A stretch of DNA of 64,000 nt from contig NZ_KB898874.1 in the NCBI RefSeq assembly GCF_000377905.1, positions 248,001-312,000 on the forward strand. The letters run 5' to 3'. Of the stretch, positions 42,161 through 52,141 are shown piece by piece. How positions within the stretch are numbered: the stretch's first letter is position 1; each line of letters starts with the position of its first letter. This DNA comes from Thioalkalivibrio sp. ALMg11 (lineage in GTDB: Bacteria; Pseudomonadota; Gammaproteobacteria; Ectothiorhodospirales; Ectothiorhodospiraceae). A program made the position numbers and the translations under genes. The notes under the pieces were generated by a model. The model made no database searches, was not told the DNA's origin, and was given only the letters and a program-made list of their open reading frames with translations.

Positions 42161-43306
42161 TCAGCCGCGCTCGGCCTCCGAAGCCAGAAGCTCCTGAAGC
42201 CAGTGGCCGCCACGGTCGGCCTTGGTGCTGAGATAGCGCAGGTTGTGCGGATTCAGCTTGCCATGCACCGGCTCGCGTGCCACCACGTCGATGCCACCGG
42301 CGCGCAGGGCATCCATCTTGCCGGGATTGTTGGTCAACAACCGTACGCTGTCGATGCCGAGGAATTCCAGCATCTCCACGGCCGCATCGTAGCGTCGGCC
42401 ATCGGCCTCGAACCCCAGCTGGCAATCGGAATCGATGGTATCCAGCCCGGCCGTCTGCATGGTGTAGGCGCGCAGCTTGTTGGCCAGGCCAATGCCACGA
42501 CCCTCCTGCGCCAGATACAACAGGACGCCTCCACCCGAGTCGTTGATGGTCTTCACGCCCAGGCGCAGCTGATCGCCGCAGTCACAGCGCAGGCTGCCGA
42601 ACAGATCCCCGGTCAGACAGGCGGAGTGCAGCCGGACCGGTACCGCATCCGGCCATTCGCTGGGCTCCCCAATCAGCACCGCGACGTGCTCCAGGATCCC
42701 GTTGCCCTCGCGGAACAGCATGAACCGGGTGACCGGCGCGTCCGCCAGCGGCACCGGGGCCTCGCTGACATAGGCCAGTTCCAGGCGCGGGTGCTTGGCC
42801 ACCGCGCGCGCTTCCTGCTCGTCCACGTCGAGGAACATGCCATCCGCCAGGGCGGTGCGAATGGCCTCCGGCAGCGGCTCGGGGACCGGCGCGGCCACCA
42901 CCGCCGGCAACAGACGCCCCGCACGCACGAGCTCCAGCGCCGCGACCTCTGCGGGAAGCGCACGAACCACCGTGGGCTGGCCAATCGCGGCGTCCGGATG
43001 GGTAGCCTCGTTCGAGGCCTCGGGTGCGCTGGCCAGTGTAAACAGGGCCTCGGGATCGGTATTCGGCGCGAATTCCAGGGCCACACCTTCCCAGCCTTCC
43101 TGCAGCGGCTGCGACCAGCCCATTGCAGAGGCGCGGTGCGCGGTTAGAATCAGTCGAGGCGCGGACCCGGTCATGTGGGTCAGGCGATCCAGCAACACAG
43201 GGGTCAGACCCTCGACAGCCGCAACGAGTACACTCGACTGCGAACCACTCACCAGGACCGGATGGCCCCGGCGAAGATCAAAGATCCCGCGATCGGCGTT
43301 GTGCAT
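42161..43306 (-). CDS. ribA: GTP cyclohydrolase II with RibB-like, probably inactive N-terminal domain
   Basis: This 381-residue protein opens riboflavin synthesis by converting GTP to a diaminopyrimidinone. The C-terminal GCHII domain (about 185-381) has the zinc site VRLHSACLTGDLFGSLRCDC, GGGVLLYLAQEGRGIGL with the catalytic Arg, and LLTNNPGKMDALRAGGIDV near 330-348. The N-terminal 180 residues are RibB-like in position but lack the acidic metal-binding signature of dihydroxybutanone-phosphate synthase, so that activity is probably lost or replaced. ATG 43306 has GGAAGC upstream. It diverges from the RibD-reductase gene at 43456. Confidence 0.9.
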   Translation of the reverse strand: MHNADRGIFDLRRGHPVLVSGSQSSVLVAAVEGLTPVLLDRLTHMTGSAPRLILTAHRASAMGWSQPLQEGWEGVALEFAPNTDPEALFTLASAPEASNEATHPDAAIGQPTVVRALPAEVAALELVRAGRLLPAVVAAPVPEPLPEAIRTALADGMFLDVDEQEARAVAKHPRLELAYVSEAPVPLADAPVTRFMLFREGNGILEHVAVLIGEPSEWPDAVPVRLHSACLTGDLFGSLRCDCGDQLRLGVKTINDSGGGVLLYLAQEGRGIGLANKLRAYTMQTAGLDTIDSDCQLGFEADGRRYDAAVEMLEFLGIDSVRLLTNNPGKMDALRAGGIDVVAREPVHGKLNPHNLRYLSTKADRGGHWLQELLASEAERG

Positions 43307-43455
43307 CGGGTGCTTCCATACGGAGTTTTGTTTATGACCAGCCCGCAAACCGCGAATTCCCCGGATGCGGCCCCCGGCTTGGCCAGGCAGGTCGAAGACG
43401 GCAATAGCCTACCCCAACTGGCTACTTGCGGTCCCGTAACCCCGGGGATTGCGGC

Positions 43456-44241
43456 ATGACGGCCTATCCGGTAACCGAGGAGCAGGCCTGGCGCTGGCTG
43501 TTGGCGCAGCGGGCCGATCCTGGCTGCTGCCCCCTGCCCGGTCCGCTGGCGCCGGGGGCCCACGAGTTGCTGGATCTCTACGGCCCCATCGTCGAGGCCC
43601 CCAGTATCACCGTGGCCCAATTGGGCCAGAGCCTGGACGGACGCATCGCCACCGCGAGCGGCAATTCGCATTACGTCACTGGCCCCGAGGACATCGAGCG
43701 CCTGCACCGGCTGCGGGCCCTGGTGGATGCCGTCATCGTCGGCGCCGGCACGGTCGTCGCCGACGACCCCCGCTTGACCGTGCGCAAGACGGAAGGCCCG
43801 AATCCAGTGCGCGTGATCCTGGACCCCGACGGCCGTATCGCCGCCGATGCCCAGGTATTCCAAAACGCCGAGGTTCGCACCATCGTGCTGCACGCAGCCG
43901 GGTATGGGCCCTGCGGACTGCCCGAACAAGTCGAATGTCTCGAGATGCCCACCGGGCCCGACGGCCGCTTCGACCCGGCCGACATCCGCGGTCGCCTTGC
44001 GGATATGGGCCTCCATCGCCTGCTGGTCGAAGGCGGGGGCCAGACCGTCTCGCGTTTTCTCGAGGCCGACACCCTGGACCGGCTGCACTTGACCGTTGCG
44101 CCCATGCTGATCGGTTCCGGGCGACCGGGTGTGACCCTGCCGGAGATCGATTCGCTGGATCAGGCGTTACGCCCGCCTTGCCGTATCTTCCGGCTGGGGG
44201 GCGACACCCTGTTCGACCTGGACCTGCGCAGCAAGCCCTGA
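43456..44241 (+). CDS. RibD C-terminal (pyrimidine reductase) domain protein
   Basis: This 261-residue protein is a stand-alone dihydrofolate-reductase-like domain of the RibD type: VAQLGQSLDGRIATASGNSH near residues 55-74, ALVDAVIVGAGTVVADDPRL near 90-109, the LHRLLVEGGGQTVSRFL block near 188-204, and LHLTVAPMLIGSGRPG near 213-228. In RibD this domain reduces the ribosylamino-pyrimidine with NADPH. The deaminase domain is absent, so either another RibD exists elsewhere or the protein reduces a different substrate. Position opposite ribA supports a riboflavin role. The ribosome site is weak. Confidence 0.82.
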   Translation: MTAYPVTEEQAWRWLLAQRADPGCCPLPGPLAPGAHELLDLYGPIVEAPSITVAQLGQSLDGRIATASGNSHYVTGPEDIERLHRLRALVDAVIVGAGTVVADDPRLTVRKTEGPNPVRVILDPDGRIAADAQVFQNAEVRTIVLHAAGYGPCGLPEQVECLEMPTGPDGRFDPADIRGRLADMGLHRLLVEGGGQTVSRFLEADTLDRLHLTVAPMLIGSGRPGVTLPEIDSLDQALRPPCRIFRLGGDTLFDLDLRSKP

Positions 44242-44293
44242 CTCGAGCCAGATTCGCTCTTCGCCATCGCGCCACGCACGATGGCGGGACGCC

Positions 44294-45436
44294 TCAAACC
44301 AGGTTGTCGCGAATCGCGCGGGAGACCGCGTCCAGCTCCGCCGGAACCTTGGCTGGCTGAACCACGCTCTGGGCGATGGCTGTATCCGGGTCCTTCAGGC
44401 CGTTACCCGTAAGCGTGCACACCACGGTGGAGCCTTCCGGGATCTTGCCATCGCGGATGTCGCGCAGCGCACCGGCCAGCGACGCGGCAGAAGCCGGTTC
44501 GCAGAACACGCCTTCCTTTTCCGCCAGCAGCTTCTGCGCAGCAAGAATCTCGTCGTCCTGGCACTCGTCGAACCAGCCGCCGGATTCCTCGCGGACCTTC
44601 CAGGCCATGTCCCAGGACTGCGGATGGCCGATACGGATCGCGGTCGCCACGGTGTCCGGGTTATCGACCATCGCGCCACGCATGAACGGTGCGGATCCCG
44701 CCGCCTGATAGCCGACCATGTGCGGACGGTTGCCGACCATGCCGCCACCGGCGTACTTGCAGTGGCCCTTGCAATAGGAACAGGCGGCGGTCACGTCGTC
44801 GCTGCTCTTGGCCGCCATCTCGCTGTACCCGATCCAGTGCGCGGTGATGTTCCCCGCGTTGCCCACCGGGAGGCAGTGGTAGTCCGGGGCGCGGCCCAGC
44901 TCCTCGACGATCTCGAAGGCGGCCGTCTTCTGGCCCTGCAGGCGATACGGATTCACCGAGTTCACCAGCGTCACCGGCGTGTTCGAGGCGACCTCCTTGA
45001 CCAGGCGCATGCCGTCGTCGAAGTTGCCCTCGATCTGGATCACCGTGGCGCCGTGCATCATCGCCTGGGCGAGCTTGCCCTGGGCGATCTTGCCGTCCGG
45101 TATCACCACGAACGCGGTAATGCCGGCGCGCGCCGCATAGGCGGCGGCGGCGGCCGAGGTGTTGCCGGTGGAGGCGCAGACAATCGCCCGCGAACCCTCC
45201 TCGATGGCCTTGGTCACGGCCATGGTCATACCGCGATCCTTGAACGATCCGGTCGGGTTCAGCCCCTCGAACTTGACGTAGATCTCGACCTCGCGCGTGA
45301 GCTCGCGCGGGATGTTGTTCAGGCGGATCAACGGCGTGTTGCCCTCGCCCAGCGAGATGATGCGCGTGTCGTCGTGCACCGGCAGGCGGTCACGGTAGCG
45401 CTCGATCAGTCCGGTATAGCGATGTCCAAAGGCCAT
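44294..45436 (-). CDS. thrC: Threonine synthase
   Basis: This 380-residue PLP enzyme converts O-phosphohomoserine to threonine. The short-type threonine synthase features are [16 protein letters not shown] near residues 27-42, the PLP Lys in [15 protein letters not shown] near 60-74, [19 protein letters not shown] near 88-106 (phosphate-binding), and [16 protein letters not shown] near 191-206. It is third in alaC-hom-thrC, 40 bases after hom. Confidence 0.95.
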   Translation of the reverse strand: MAFGHRYTGLIERYRDRLPVHDDTRIISLGEGNTPLIRLNNIPRELTREVEIYVKFEGLNPTGSFKDRGMTMAVTKAIEEGSRAIVCASTGNTSAAAAAYAARAGITAFVVIPDGKIAQGKLAQAMMHGATVIQIEGNFDDGMRLVKEVASNTPVTLVNSVNPYRLQGQKTAAFEIVEELGRAPDYHCLPVGNAGNITAHWIGYSEMAAKSSDDVTAACSYCKGHCKYAGGGMVGNRPHMVGYQAAGSAPFMRGAMVDNPDTVATAIRIGHPQSWDMAWKVREESGGWFDECQDDEILAAQKLLAEKEGVFCEPASAASLAGALRDIRDGKIPEGSTVVCTLTGNGLKDPDTAIAQSVVQPAKVPAELDAVSRAIRDNLV

Positions 45437-45475
45437 GGTGTTCTCTTCGTCGTTGCGAAAGGCAAAACGCGCCGA

Positions 45476-46789
45476 CTAGCGCGCCAGTCCTTCCATGCGG
45501 ATACGGGTAATCGGGGTCAACAGGTGATCCAGGGCCTCGATCGCGGCAATTGCCTCGTTCATCGCGCCCTCGCGGACCTTGTGCGTCAGCATGATGATCG
45601 TGGCCTCGCCGCGCTCCGGGTCCGGCTCGCGCTGCAGGATCGCCTCGATGCTGATGCCGTGCTCGCCCAGGATACGGGTAATGTCGGCCAGCACGCCGGG
45701 CCGGTCCTGGGTGCGCAGGCGCAGGTAGAAGGAGGTCTCCACCTCGGCAAGATCCAGGACCGGCTTGTCCGACAGCGCATCCGGCTGGAACGCCAGATGC
45801 GGCACGCGGTTCTCCGGATCCGTGGTCAGGGCACGCACCACGTCGACCAGATCGGCCACCACTGCGGAGGCGGTTGCCTCGGCCCCGGCCCCGGCGCCGT
45901 AATAAAGCGTCGGGCCGACGGCGTCGGCATTCACCAGCACGGCATTCATCACGCCGTCGACGTTCGCGATCAGCCGGCGTTCCGGGATCAGCGTCGGGTG
46001 CACCCGCAGCTCGTAGCCCTTCGACGTGCGCCGGGCGATACCCAGGTGCTTGATGCGATATCCCAGCTCGGCGGCGAAGCCGACATCCTCGCGGGTGATA
46101 TCGCTGATCCCCTCCACCGCGACACGGTCGAACTGCAGCGGGATGCCGAAGGCGATCGAGGCCAGGATCGCCAGCTTGTGCGCGGCGTCGATGCCCTCCA
46201 CGTCGAAGGTCGGATCGGCCTCGGCATAGCCCAGTGCCTGGGCCTCGGCCAGTACGTCCTCGAAGTCGCGACCCTTGTCGCGCATCTCGCTGAGGATGAA
46301 GTTACCGGTGCCGTTGATGATCCCGGCCAGCCACTCGATCTGGTTGCCGGCCAGACCTTCGCGGATGGCCTTGATGATCGGGATACCGCCGGCCACTGCC
46401 GCCTCGAAGGCCACCATCACGCCCTTTTGCTGGGCACGCTCGAAGATCGCGTTGCCATGCAGCGCGATCAGGGCCTTGTTGGCGGTGACCACGTGCTTGC
46501 CCGCGTCAATCGCGGCCAGCACCAGGCTCAGGGCGGGATCCGTCCCGCCCATCAGTTCGACGACGACCTCGACCTCCGGATCGTTGACGACCTCGGCCGG
46601 ATCGGTGGTCAGGCGGATCTGCGAGCAGTCGCACTCACGCTCGCGCTGGATGTCGCGCGCGGCAGCCGCCACGACCTGAATGTCGCGACCCGCGCGGCGG
46701 GCGATCTCGATGCCGTTGCGCGCGAGCACGTTGATCGTCCCGCAGCCGACGGTTCCCAGTCCCAGAATTCCGATCTTTACCGGCGTCAT
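45476..46789 (-). CDS. hom: Homoserine dehydrogenase
   Basis: This 437-residue enzyme reduces aspartate semialdehyde to homoserine. The N-terminal Rossmann fold is KIGILGLGTVGCGTINVLA (residues 4-22); GTDPALSLVLAAIDAGKHVVTANKALIA near 82-109 and the catalytic-domain GIINGTGNFILSEM near 170-183 and YAEADPTFDVEGIDAAHKL near 201-219 follow. A C-terminal ACT domain (YLRLRTQDRPGVLADITRIL onward, 352-437) probably gives threonine feedback. It lies between alaC and thrC, all on the minus strand. Confidence 0.96.
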   Translation of the reverse strand: MTPVKIGILGLGTVGCGTINVLARNGIEIARRAGRDIQVVAAAARDIQRERECDCSQIRLTTDPAEVVNDPEVEVVVELMGGTDPALSLVLAAIDAGKHVVTANKALIALHGNAIFERAQQKGVMVAFEAAVAGGIPIIKAIREGLAGNQIEWLAGIINGTGNFILSEMRDKGRDFEDVLAEAQALGYAEADPTFDVEGIDAAHKLAILASIAFGIPLQFDRVAVEGISDITREDVGFAAELGYRIKHLGIARRTSKGYELRVHPTLIPERRLIANVDGVMNAVLVNADAVGPTLYYGAGAGAEATASAVVADLVDVVRALTTDPENRVPHLAFQPDALSDKPVLDLAEVETSFYLRLRTQDRPGVLADITRILGEHGISIEAILQREPDPERGEATIIMLTHKVREGAMNEAIAAIEALDHLLTPITRIRMEGLAR

Positions 46790-46863
46790 AGCCTCGCTGT
46801 CCTTGACTTCGGGCGCCGTGTGGCGCCCGGTGTTGATTGCATTCGGAGCCTGCGGCGAGCGTG

Positions 46864-48087
46864 TCAGCTACCCGAACCCGGATTCTCCACGGGGGCGTCG
46901 GCCAGGATCGAGTCCGCACGCAGCATCGCCTTGATCCCGCGCAGGGCCTGGCGCGTGCGCTGTTCGTTCTCGATCAGGCTGAAGCGCACGTGGTCATCCC
47001 CGTAGTTGCCGAAGCCAACTCCCGGCGAGACGGCCACCTTGGCATCGCGCAGCATCTTCTTGGCGAATTCCAGCGAGCCCATCTCGCGATAGGGCTCGGG
47101 GATCGGCGCCCAGACGAACATGGTCGCCTTCGGTTTCTCCACCTGCCAGCCGAGCTTGTTCAGCCCCTCGCAGAGGACATCACGGCGCACACGGTAGAGC
47201 TCGCGAATCTCCTCCACGCAGTCCTGCGGGCCCTCCAGCGCCGCGATCGCAGCGACCTGGATGGGGGTGAAGGTGCCGTAGTCGAGATACGACTTGATCC
47301 GCGCCAGGGCCGCGACCAGGGTCGCGTTTCCGCACATGAAGCCCACGCGCCAGCCCGGCATGTTGTAGGTCTTGGACAGGGTGTAGAACTCCACCGCAAT
47401 GTCCTTCGCCCCCGGCACCTCGAAGATCGAAGGCGCCTTGTAGCCGTCGAAGCTGATCTCTGCGTACGCCAGGTCGTGCACGATCCAGATGCCATGTTCC
47501 TTGCAGATCGCCACCACCCGCTCGAAGAACTCCCGATCCACGCACTGGGTGGTCGGATTCGCCGGGAAGTTGAGGATCAGCATCTTCGGCTTCGGCCAGG
47601 AGTCCTGAATCGCCCGCTCCAGCTCGGCGAAGAAGTCGACATCCGGCGTCAGCGGCACATGGCGCACGTCTGCACCGGCAATCACGCAACCATAGGGATG
47701 AATCGGATAGGCCGGATTCGGCACCAGTACCGCGTCGCCCGGGCCCAGGGTCGCCAGCGCCAGGTGCGCCAGGCCTTCCTTGGAGCCGATCGTCACGATC
47801 GCCTCGGTCTCCGGGTCCAGATCGACGTCGAACCGGGTCTTGTACCAGCGCGTGATCGCCCGACGCAGCCGCGGGATCCCCTTGGAGACCGAATAGCGGT
47901 GGGTATCGCCACGCTGCGCGGCCTCGCACAGCTTGTCCACGATGTGCTGTGGGGTCGGCTGGTCCGGGTTGCCCATGCCGAAGTCGATGATGTCCTCGCC
48001 ACGGGCGCGGGCCTCGGCCTTCAACTGATTCACGATGTTGAAGACGTAGGGCGGGAGGCGCTCGATACGGGGAAAGACGTCGGTCAC
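46864..48087 (-). CDS. alaC: Alanine-type aminotransferase (AlaC family)
   Basis: This 407-residue fold-type I aminotransferase matches AlaC (YfdZ), which makes alanine from pyruvate and glutamate and often precedes hom-thrC in gammaproteobacteria. Blocks are [19 protein letters not shown] near residues 35-53, [17 protein letters not shown] near 122-138, [13 protein letters not shown] near 172-184, and the PLP Lys in [19 protein letters not shown] near 232-250. GTG 48087 is the likely start, with AGGA 10 bases upstream. A 282-bp inverted-repeat element ends 26 bases before the start and leaves an open frame upstream, so the promoter may come from or through that element. Confidence 0.92.
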   Translation of the reverse strand: MTDVFPRIERLPPYVFNIVNQLKAEARARGEDIIDFGMGNPDQPTPQHIVDKLCEAAQRGDTHRYSVSKGIPRLRRAITRWYKTRFDVDLDPETEAIVTIGSKEGLAHLALATLGPGDAVLVPNPAYPIHPYGCVIAGADVRHVPLTPDVDFFAELERAIQDSWPKPKMLILNFPANPTTQCVDREFFERVVAICKEHGIWIVHDLAYAEISFDGYKAPSIFEVPGAKDIAVEFYTLSKTYNMPGWRVGFMCGNATLVAALARIKSYLDYGTFTPIQVAAIAALEGPQDCVEEIRELYRVRRDVLCEGLNKLGWQVEKPKATMFVWAPIPEPYREMGSLEFAKKMLRDAKVAVSPGVGFGNYGDDHVRFSLIENEQRTRQALRGIKAMLRADSILADAPVENPGSGS

Positions 48088-48112
48088 GGATTCTGGGTCC
48101 TGGTTGGGGCTA

Positions 48113-48394
48113 GGGAAACACTGATCAATGTACCCGCTCGCGCTCGAGTCGCTTTTGCGTGCGAACAAGGCGCGGCGACTGCCGTGCAGTCATTCTGCAC
48201 AAGGGAACCGCAACGCCGTGCGCGCACAAAAGCGGCCGAGCCCCTGCTTTTAATAGTTCGTGGGGTTGGTACCCCAGGTTCCCCGATCCTGCGTTGCGCC
48301 GCTTACGGATAGAACCACTACCCGCTGCGCGACGCGCCTTGTTTCGGAAAACCTGGGGTACCAACGCGAGCGTGTACATTGATCAGTGTTTCCC
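48113..48394. mobile_element. 282-bp MITE-like inverted-repeat element, copy 2
   Basis: This is the second copy of the element at 16910-17192, about 90 percent identical and in the same orientation. It is flanked by TA (48111-48112 and 48395-48396). Arms read GGGAAACACTGATCAATG and its inverse. Several differences from copy 1 occur in both arms of a stem at once: TTAAT to TCAAT, GTTCG to GCTCG, GGTGCC to GGTACC. It lies between alaC and the divergent Mth938-like gene. Confidence 0.85.
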
Positions 48395-48557
48395 TAACGG
48401 TCGCTTTGCAGGGCCAAACGGCCCCTCCGGATGCCGCACCGGAAAGCGCGCCAAAGTATAACCCGGGCCCTCGGCTGTCAACGAATCGAGGCTTGGGCAC
48501 TCCCCCAAGGGCGGATGGAATCTTGAGCATATCCCGGGCTCGGAGTAGCGTAAGGGA

Positions 48558-48932
48558 ATGCTGTTTTCCGAAGTCACCAGCGAAGACTCCTACATCGTGA
48601 CCGGCTACGAGTCCGGGCGCGTCGGAATCAACCAGATTGCGCACAACCGCAGCCTGATCGTACGCCCGCACGAACTGCGCACCGACTGGCCAGTGGAGTC
48701 GATCGAACAACTGAGCGTGGATCACCTGCAAGCAATACTGGACGCGCCGCCCGAGGTCCTGCTAATTGGCACCGGTACGGTCCAGCAATTCCCGGACCGC
48801 GCCGTCTGGCGTCATCTGCGCTCGCAGGGCCTCGGGGTGGAGATCATGGACACCGCGGCCGCCTGCCGCACGTACAACCTGATCATGGCCGAGGGCCGCG
48901 ACGTCGCCGCGGCCCTGATCATCAACGGATAA
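48558..48932 (+). CDS. Mth938-like (DUF498) domain protein
   Basis: This 124-residue protein spans a single Mth938-like domain: IVTGYESGRVGINQIAHNRSL near residues 13-33, EVLLIGTGTVQQFPD near 66-80, and LGVEIMDTAAACRTYNLIMAEGRDV near 91-115. The human relative AAMDC and complex I factor NDUFAF3 share the fold; bacterial function is unknown. TAAGGGA precedes the ATG. It is convergent with rpoS. Confidence 0.88.
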   Translation: MLFSEVTSEDSYIVTGYESGRVGINQIAHNRSLIVRPHELRTDWPVESIEQLSVDHLQAILDAPPEVLLIGTGTVQQFPDRAVWRHLRSQGLGVEIMDTAAACRTYNLIMAEGRDVAAALIING

Positions 48933-48953
48933 GCCCCTGCTCCGGCAGCCTGA

Positions 48954-50030
48954 TCAGGAGTTCGGCAGGACCTCGTCGCCCTTCATCCCGCGTGACTCCA
49001 GCAGCTTGCGCAGCCGCTTCAGCGCATCCATCTGAATCTGCCGCACCCGCTCCCGGGTCACCCCGATCTCCGCCCCCACCTGCTCCAGGGTCGAGCGCTC
49101 GAATCCGTGCAGCCCGAACCGACGCACCAGCACCTCGCGCTGTTTGTAGTCGAGCTCTTCCAGCCAGGCATCCACCAGATGGTGAAGATCCTGACCCTCC
49201 AGCAACGCGGAGGGCTCGGGCGCATTCACGTCGGCAAGGATATCGGCCAGCGAGCGATCGCCGTCTGGCCCCGACGGCAGATCCATCGAGGTGGAAGGCT
49301 CGGACATCGCGCGCAGCTTCTGGATCTCCGCCACCGGCTTGCCCAGGCGCTCCGCCAGCTCCTCCTCGGTGGGGTCGCGGCCCAGTTCCTGCGTCAGGTT
49401 GCGCGCAATCCGTGCGTGCATGCGCAGTTCCTTGCTTACATGCACCGGAATGCGGATGGTCCGCCCCTGATTCATCAGGGCCCGTTCGATGGTCTGGCGG
49501 ATCCACCAGGTGGCGTAGGTGGAAAAACGAAAGCCCCGCTCCGGGTCGAATTTCTCCACCGAGTGCATAAGACCGAGATTGCCTTCCTCGATCAGGTCAA
49601 GCAGCGGCAGGCCGCGGTTCAGGTAGCGCCGGGCGATCTTCACCACCAACCGAAGGTTGCACTCGATCATGCGCCGGCGACCGCCCTCATCGCCCTCGCG
49701 CGCCAGACGCGCGTACTTGCGCTCTTCTTCGGGGGTCAGCAGTGGGCGGTATTCGATATCGCGCAGGTAGATCTGGATCGCATCCAGTTCCGCGGGACGG
49801 GCGTCGCGCAGCGTTTTCGGCCGTACCGGAGCGCCTTTTTCCGGTTTCAGGCCGGCCGTGACCTCGGGTAGCACCGCCTCCGGGTCATCTTCCGGATCCT
49901 CGGATTCCTCGATCTTTTCGACCGGTCGGGCCAGATCCTCGGGCACCTGGGCCGCCTCCTCCAGGACCGGATCGTGGGTCAGGGTGTCGTTGTCCAGTTC
50001 CGGAGCGGCCGGTTGCCGGGTCTTGGCCAT
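48954..50030 (-). CDS. rpoS: RNA polymerase sigma factor RpoS
   Basis: This 358-residue sigma-70-family factor directs stationary-phase and stress transcription. A 75-residue acidic N-terminal leader precedes region 1.2 ([21 protein letters not shown]), region 2 ([20 protein letters not shown], then [17 protein letters not shown], near 145-185), region 3, and region 4 ([20 protein letters not shown] then [20 protein letters not shown]). Its place directly after nlpD, with surE-pcm upstream, is the classic gammaproteobacterial rpoS locus. In E. coli the main rpoS promoter lies inside nlpD; the same may hold here. Confidence 0.95.
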   Translation of the reverse strand: MAKTRQPAAPELDNDTLTHDPVLEEAAQVPEDLARPVEKIEESEDPEDDPEAVLPEVTAGLKPEKGAPVRPKTLRDARPAELDAIQIYLRDIEYRPLLTPEEERKYARLAREGDEGGRRRMIECNLRLVVKIARRYLNRGLPLLDLIEEGNLGLMHSVEKFDPERGFRFSTYATWWIRQTIERALMNQGRTIRIPVHVSKELRMHARIARNLTQELGRDPTEEELAERLGKPVAEIQKLRAMSEPSTSMDLPSGPDGDRSLADILADVNAPEPSALLEGQDLHHLVDAWLEELDYKQREVLVRRFGLHGFERSTLEQVGAEIGVTRERVRQIQMDALKRLRKLLESRGMKGDEVLPNS

Positions 50031-50053
50031 GTAGTTTCCTGCTCTCGATCGAG

Positions 50054-50830
50054 TCAGCGGTCCGGGAGGTATCGCGCCGGGTCTACCGGCGTCCCGTCTA
50101 CCCGGATCTCGAAGTGCAACATCGGGCGCTCTGCCCCCGATGACCCCAGACGCGCGATGGTGTCGCCTGCCTGCACCTGGTCACCCTCACTCACCAGCAA
50201 TTCATCGTTGTGCCCGTAGGCACTAAGGAACCGCGCGTCGTGCTTGAGGATGATCAATCGACCATACCCCACCAGTCCGCCACCTGCATAGACCACTTCG
50301 CCGGCCCGCGTTGCCCGAACGTGATCCCCCCGCTCGCCGCCGATCGCAAGCCCCCGCCGCGTGCCGCTGCTGGAGAATCCGCGCAGCACCTCGCCAGCCG
50401 CCGGCCATTGCCAGCCACCCGGATCGGAAGGCGGCGGACTCGAAGTCGACGAGCTTGAGGCGGACCCGGACGAGGCCCCGCCCCCGGCACTGCTGTCGCG
50501 GCCAGAAGCGCCCGAGGATGGCTGCCGCGTGCTCGGCGGCGAGGAGGCCTGCGGCGCGCTGGGCGACGACGAGCGCGCCGCACCTCGCAGCCGCAGGCGC
50601 TGACCGGGATGGATTACATAAGGGGCACCGATGGCATTGCGCCGGGCCAGATCGCGCCATTCCACGCCGTAGCGCTGGGCAATGCGGTACAGCGTCTCGT
50701 TGCGCTGCACCACGTGGGTATCCGGCATCGAGGCCCCGCTGGGCGCACGCGCCGCACAACCGGCCAGGACATTCGCAACCAGGACCAGCACCAGCGCGGC
50801 CAGCAATCCCTGAACCATGCGCCGGCGCAT
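50054..50830 (-). CDS. nlpD: NlpD: LysM/LytM-domain lipoprotein, amidase activator
   Basis: This 258-residue lipoprotein has a signal ending ANVLAGC (acylated Cys25), a LysM domain ([17 protein letters not shown], residues 39-55 on), a Ser/Gly/Pro-rich linker (85-140) and a C-terminal M23 domain. In that domain [12 protein letters not shown] stands where active peptidases have the HxxxD zinc ligands, while YGHNDELLV and MLHFEIR remain. It is therefore a degenerate activator of cell-wall amidases such as AmiC rather than a peptidase. It precedes rpoS by 23 bases. Confidence 0.93.
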   Translation of the reverse strand: MRRRMVQGLLAALVLVLVANVLAGCAARAPSGASMPDTHVVQRNETLYRIAQRYGVEWRDLARRNAIGAPYVIHPGQRLRLRGAARSSSPSAPQASSPPSTRQPSSGASGRDSSAGGGASSGSASSSSTSSPPPSDPGGWQWPAAGEVLRGFSSSGTRRGLAIGGERGDHVRATRAGEVVYAGGGLVGYGRLIILKHDARFLSAYGHNDELLVSEGDQVQAGDTIARLGSSGAERPMLHFEIRVDGTPVDPARYLPDR

Positions 50831-50831
50831 G

Positions 50832-51416
50832 TCAGCCCATTACCACATAGATCGTCATCGCCGCGACCAGCAGGATCACGCCGGCCCAGCCCACACGCTC
50901 CATATACGGTCGCAAATGCCGCTCCGCGCGCGGCCCCGCCCAGGCCATGAACAGCGCAACCAGGAAGAACCGCAGCCCGCGCCCCACCAGCGACGCGATA
51001 AAGAACGGCAACAGGGCCATCGAAAGCGCCCCGGCGGTCACGGTGAACAGCTTGTAGGGAATGGGTGAAAAGCCCGCGATCAGGACGATCCAGACCCCCC
51101 AGGTGTCAAACCAGGCCTCGGCCTGGCTTAACTCCTCGCCATATCCAATCTGCTGCAGCCAGGGCCCGATCCACTCGAACGCCAGCCACCCAATCAGGTA
51201 CCCCAGCAAGCCGCCAAGCGCGGAAAACAGGGTGGTCAGCGCGGCCAGCCGCCAGGCAGAACGCGGCTGCGCCGCCGCCATCGGCGCAAGCATCACGTCC
51301 GGGGGGATCGGAAAGAAGGAAGACTCGGCAAACGAGAGCCCGGCCAGGTAACGCGGCGCATGGCGATGGCGGGACCAGGCCATCACCCGGTCGTAGAGCG
51401 GCTCGAAGAACTTCAT
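50832..51416 (-). CDS. YqaA/DedA-type (VTT domain) membrane protein
   Basis: This 194-residue inner-membrane protein has about five hydrophobic segments. The VTT-domain features are FAESSFFPIPPDVMLAPMAA near residues 29-48 and the re-entrant-loop region IAGFSPIPYKLFTVTAGAL near 112-130, which carries the membrane-embedded Pro and Lys. DedA-family proteins support envelope integrity and, in some members, lipid carrier recycling. It sits between pcm and nlpD, an order conserved in many gammaproteobacteria; the stop-start gaps are 1 base (to nlpD) and about 60 bases (from pcm). Confidence 0.9.
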   Translation of the reverse strand: MKFFEPLYDRVMAWSRHRHAPRYLAGLSFAESSFFPIPPDVMLAPMAAAQPRSAWRLAALTTLFSALGGLLGYLIGWLAFEWIGPWLQQIGYGEELSQAEAWFDTWGVWIVLIAGFSPIPYKLFTVTAGALSMALLPFFIASLVGRGLRFFLVALFMAWAGPRAERHLRPYMERVGWAGVILLVAAMTIYVVMG

Positions 51417-51475
51417 CGATGCCGTACCGCAGCCACCGATTCAGTCACAAACGCCTCGACATGCAGGGTCCGCCG

Positions 51476-52141
51476 TCATTGCTCGGCCCCCGGCAGCATC
51501 GGCACGAACATCACCGCATCCAGGATATCGCGCACATAGGCCTCTTCCGTCCGGGTATAGCGGACCAGCTGCTGACGCCCGTCCGGGCCTTCCACGGGCG
51601 CGACCAGACGCCCGCCCAGCGCCAGCTGGGTCAATAACGCCTCGGGGACCTCCTTCGGCGCTGCGGTCAGGATGATGCCGTCGAACGGCGCCTTGTCCGG
51701 CCAGCCGTCGGCCCCGTCACTGTGGCGAAGATTCACGTTGTTAATGCCCAGCCGGCTCAACAGTTCGCGGGCGTTCCGGCTGAGCGCCTGAATGCGCTCC
51801 ACCGAGAACACCCGGTCCACGATCTGCGCCAGCACCGCCGCCTGATAGCCGGAGCCGGTTCCGATCTCCAGCACCGTCCGGGGGCGCTCGCCCTCGAGCA
51901 GTGCCTCGGTCATGCGCGCGACAATAAAGGGCTGGGAGATGGTCTGACGATGGCCGATCGGCAGCGCCGTGTTTTCGTAGGCGCGATGACTCAGCGCCTC
52001 TTCGACAAACAGGTGGCGCGGAATCGAGCGGATCGCCTCCAGTACTCGCGGGTCGCGGATGCCCTGCCCCTCCAGCAACCGGACCAGTCGGTCACGGGCA
52101 CGCTGCGAGGTCAGACCGGCGCCGGTGGCGTCAGGAACCAT
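51476..52141 (-). CDS. pcm: Protein-L-isoaspartate O-methyltransferase
   Basis: This 221-residue cytoplasmic repair enzyme methylates isoaspartyl residues. Blocks are [30 protein letters not shown] split across residues 51-80, SAM motif [19 protein letters not shown] near 89-107, and [20 protein letters not shown] near 137-156. It overlaps the 3' end of surE by 11 bases, as in E. coli. Confidence 0.96.
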   Translation of the reverse strand: MVPDATGAGLTSQRARDRLVRLLEGQGIRDPRVLEAIRSIPRHLFVEEALSHRAYENTALPIGHRQTISQPFIVARMTEALLEGERPRTVLEIGTGSGYQAAVLAQIVDRVFSVERIQALSRNARELLSRLGINNVNLRHSDGADGWPDKAPFDGIILTAAPKEVPEALLTQLALGGRLVAPVEGPDGRQQLVRYTRTEEAYVRDILDAVMFVPMLPGAEQ

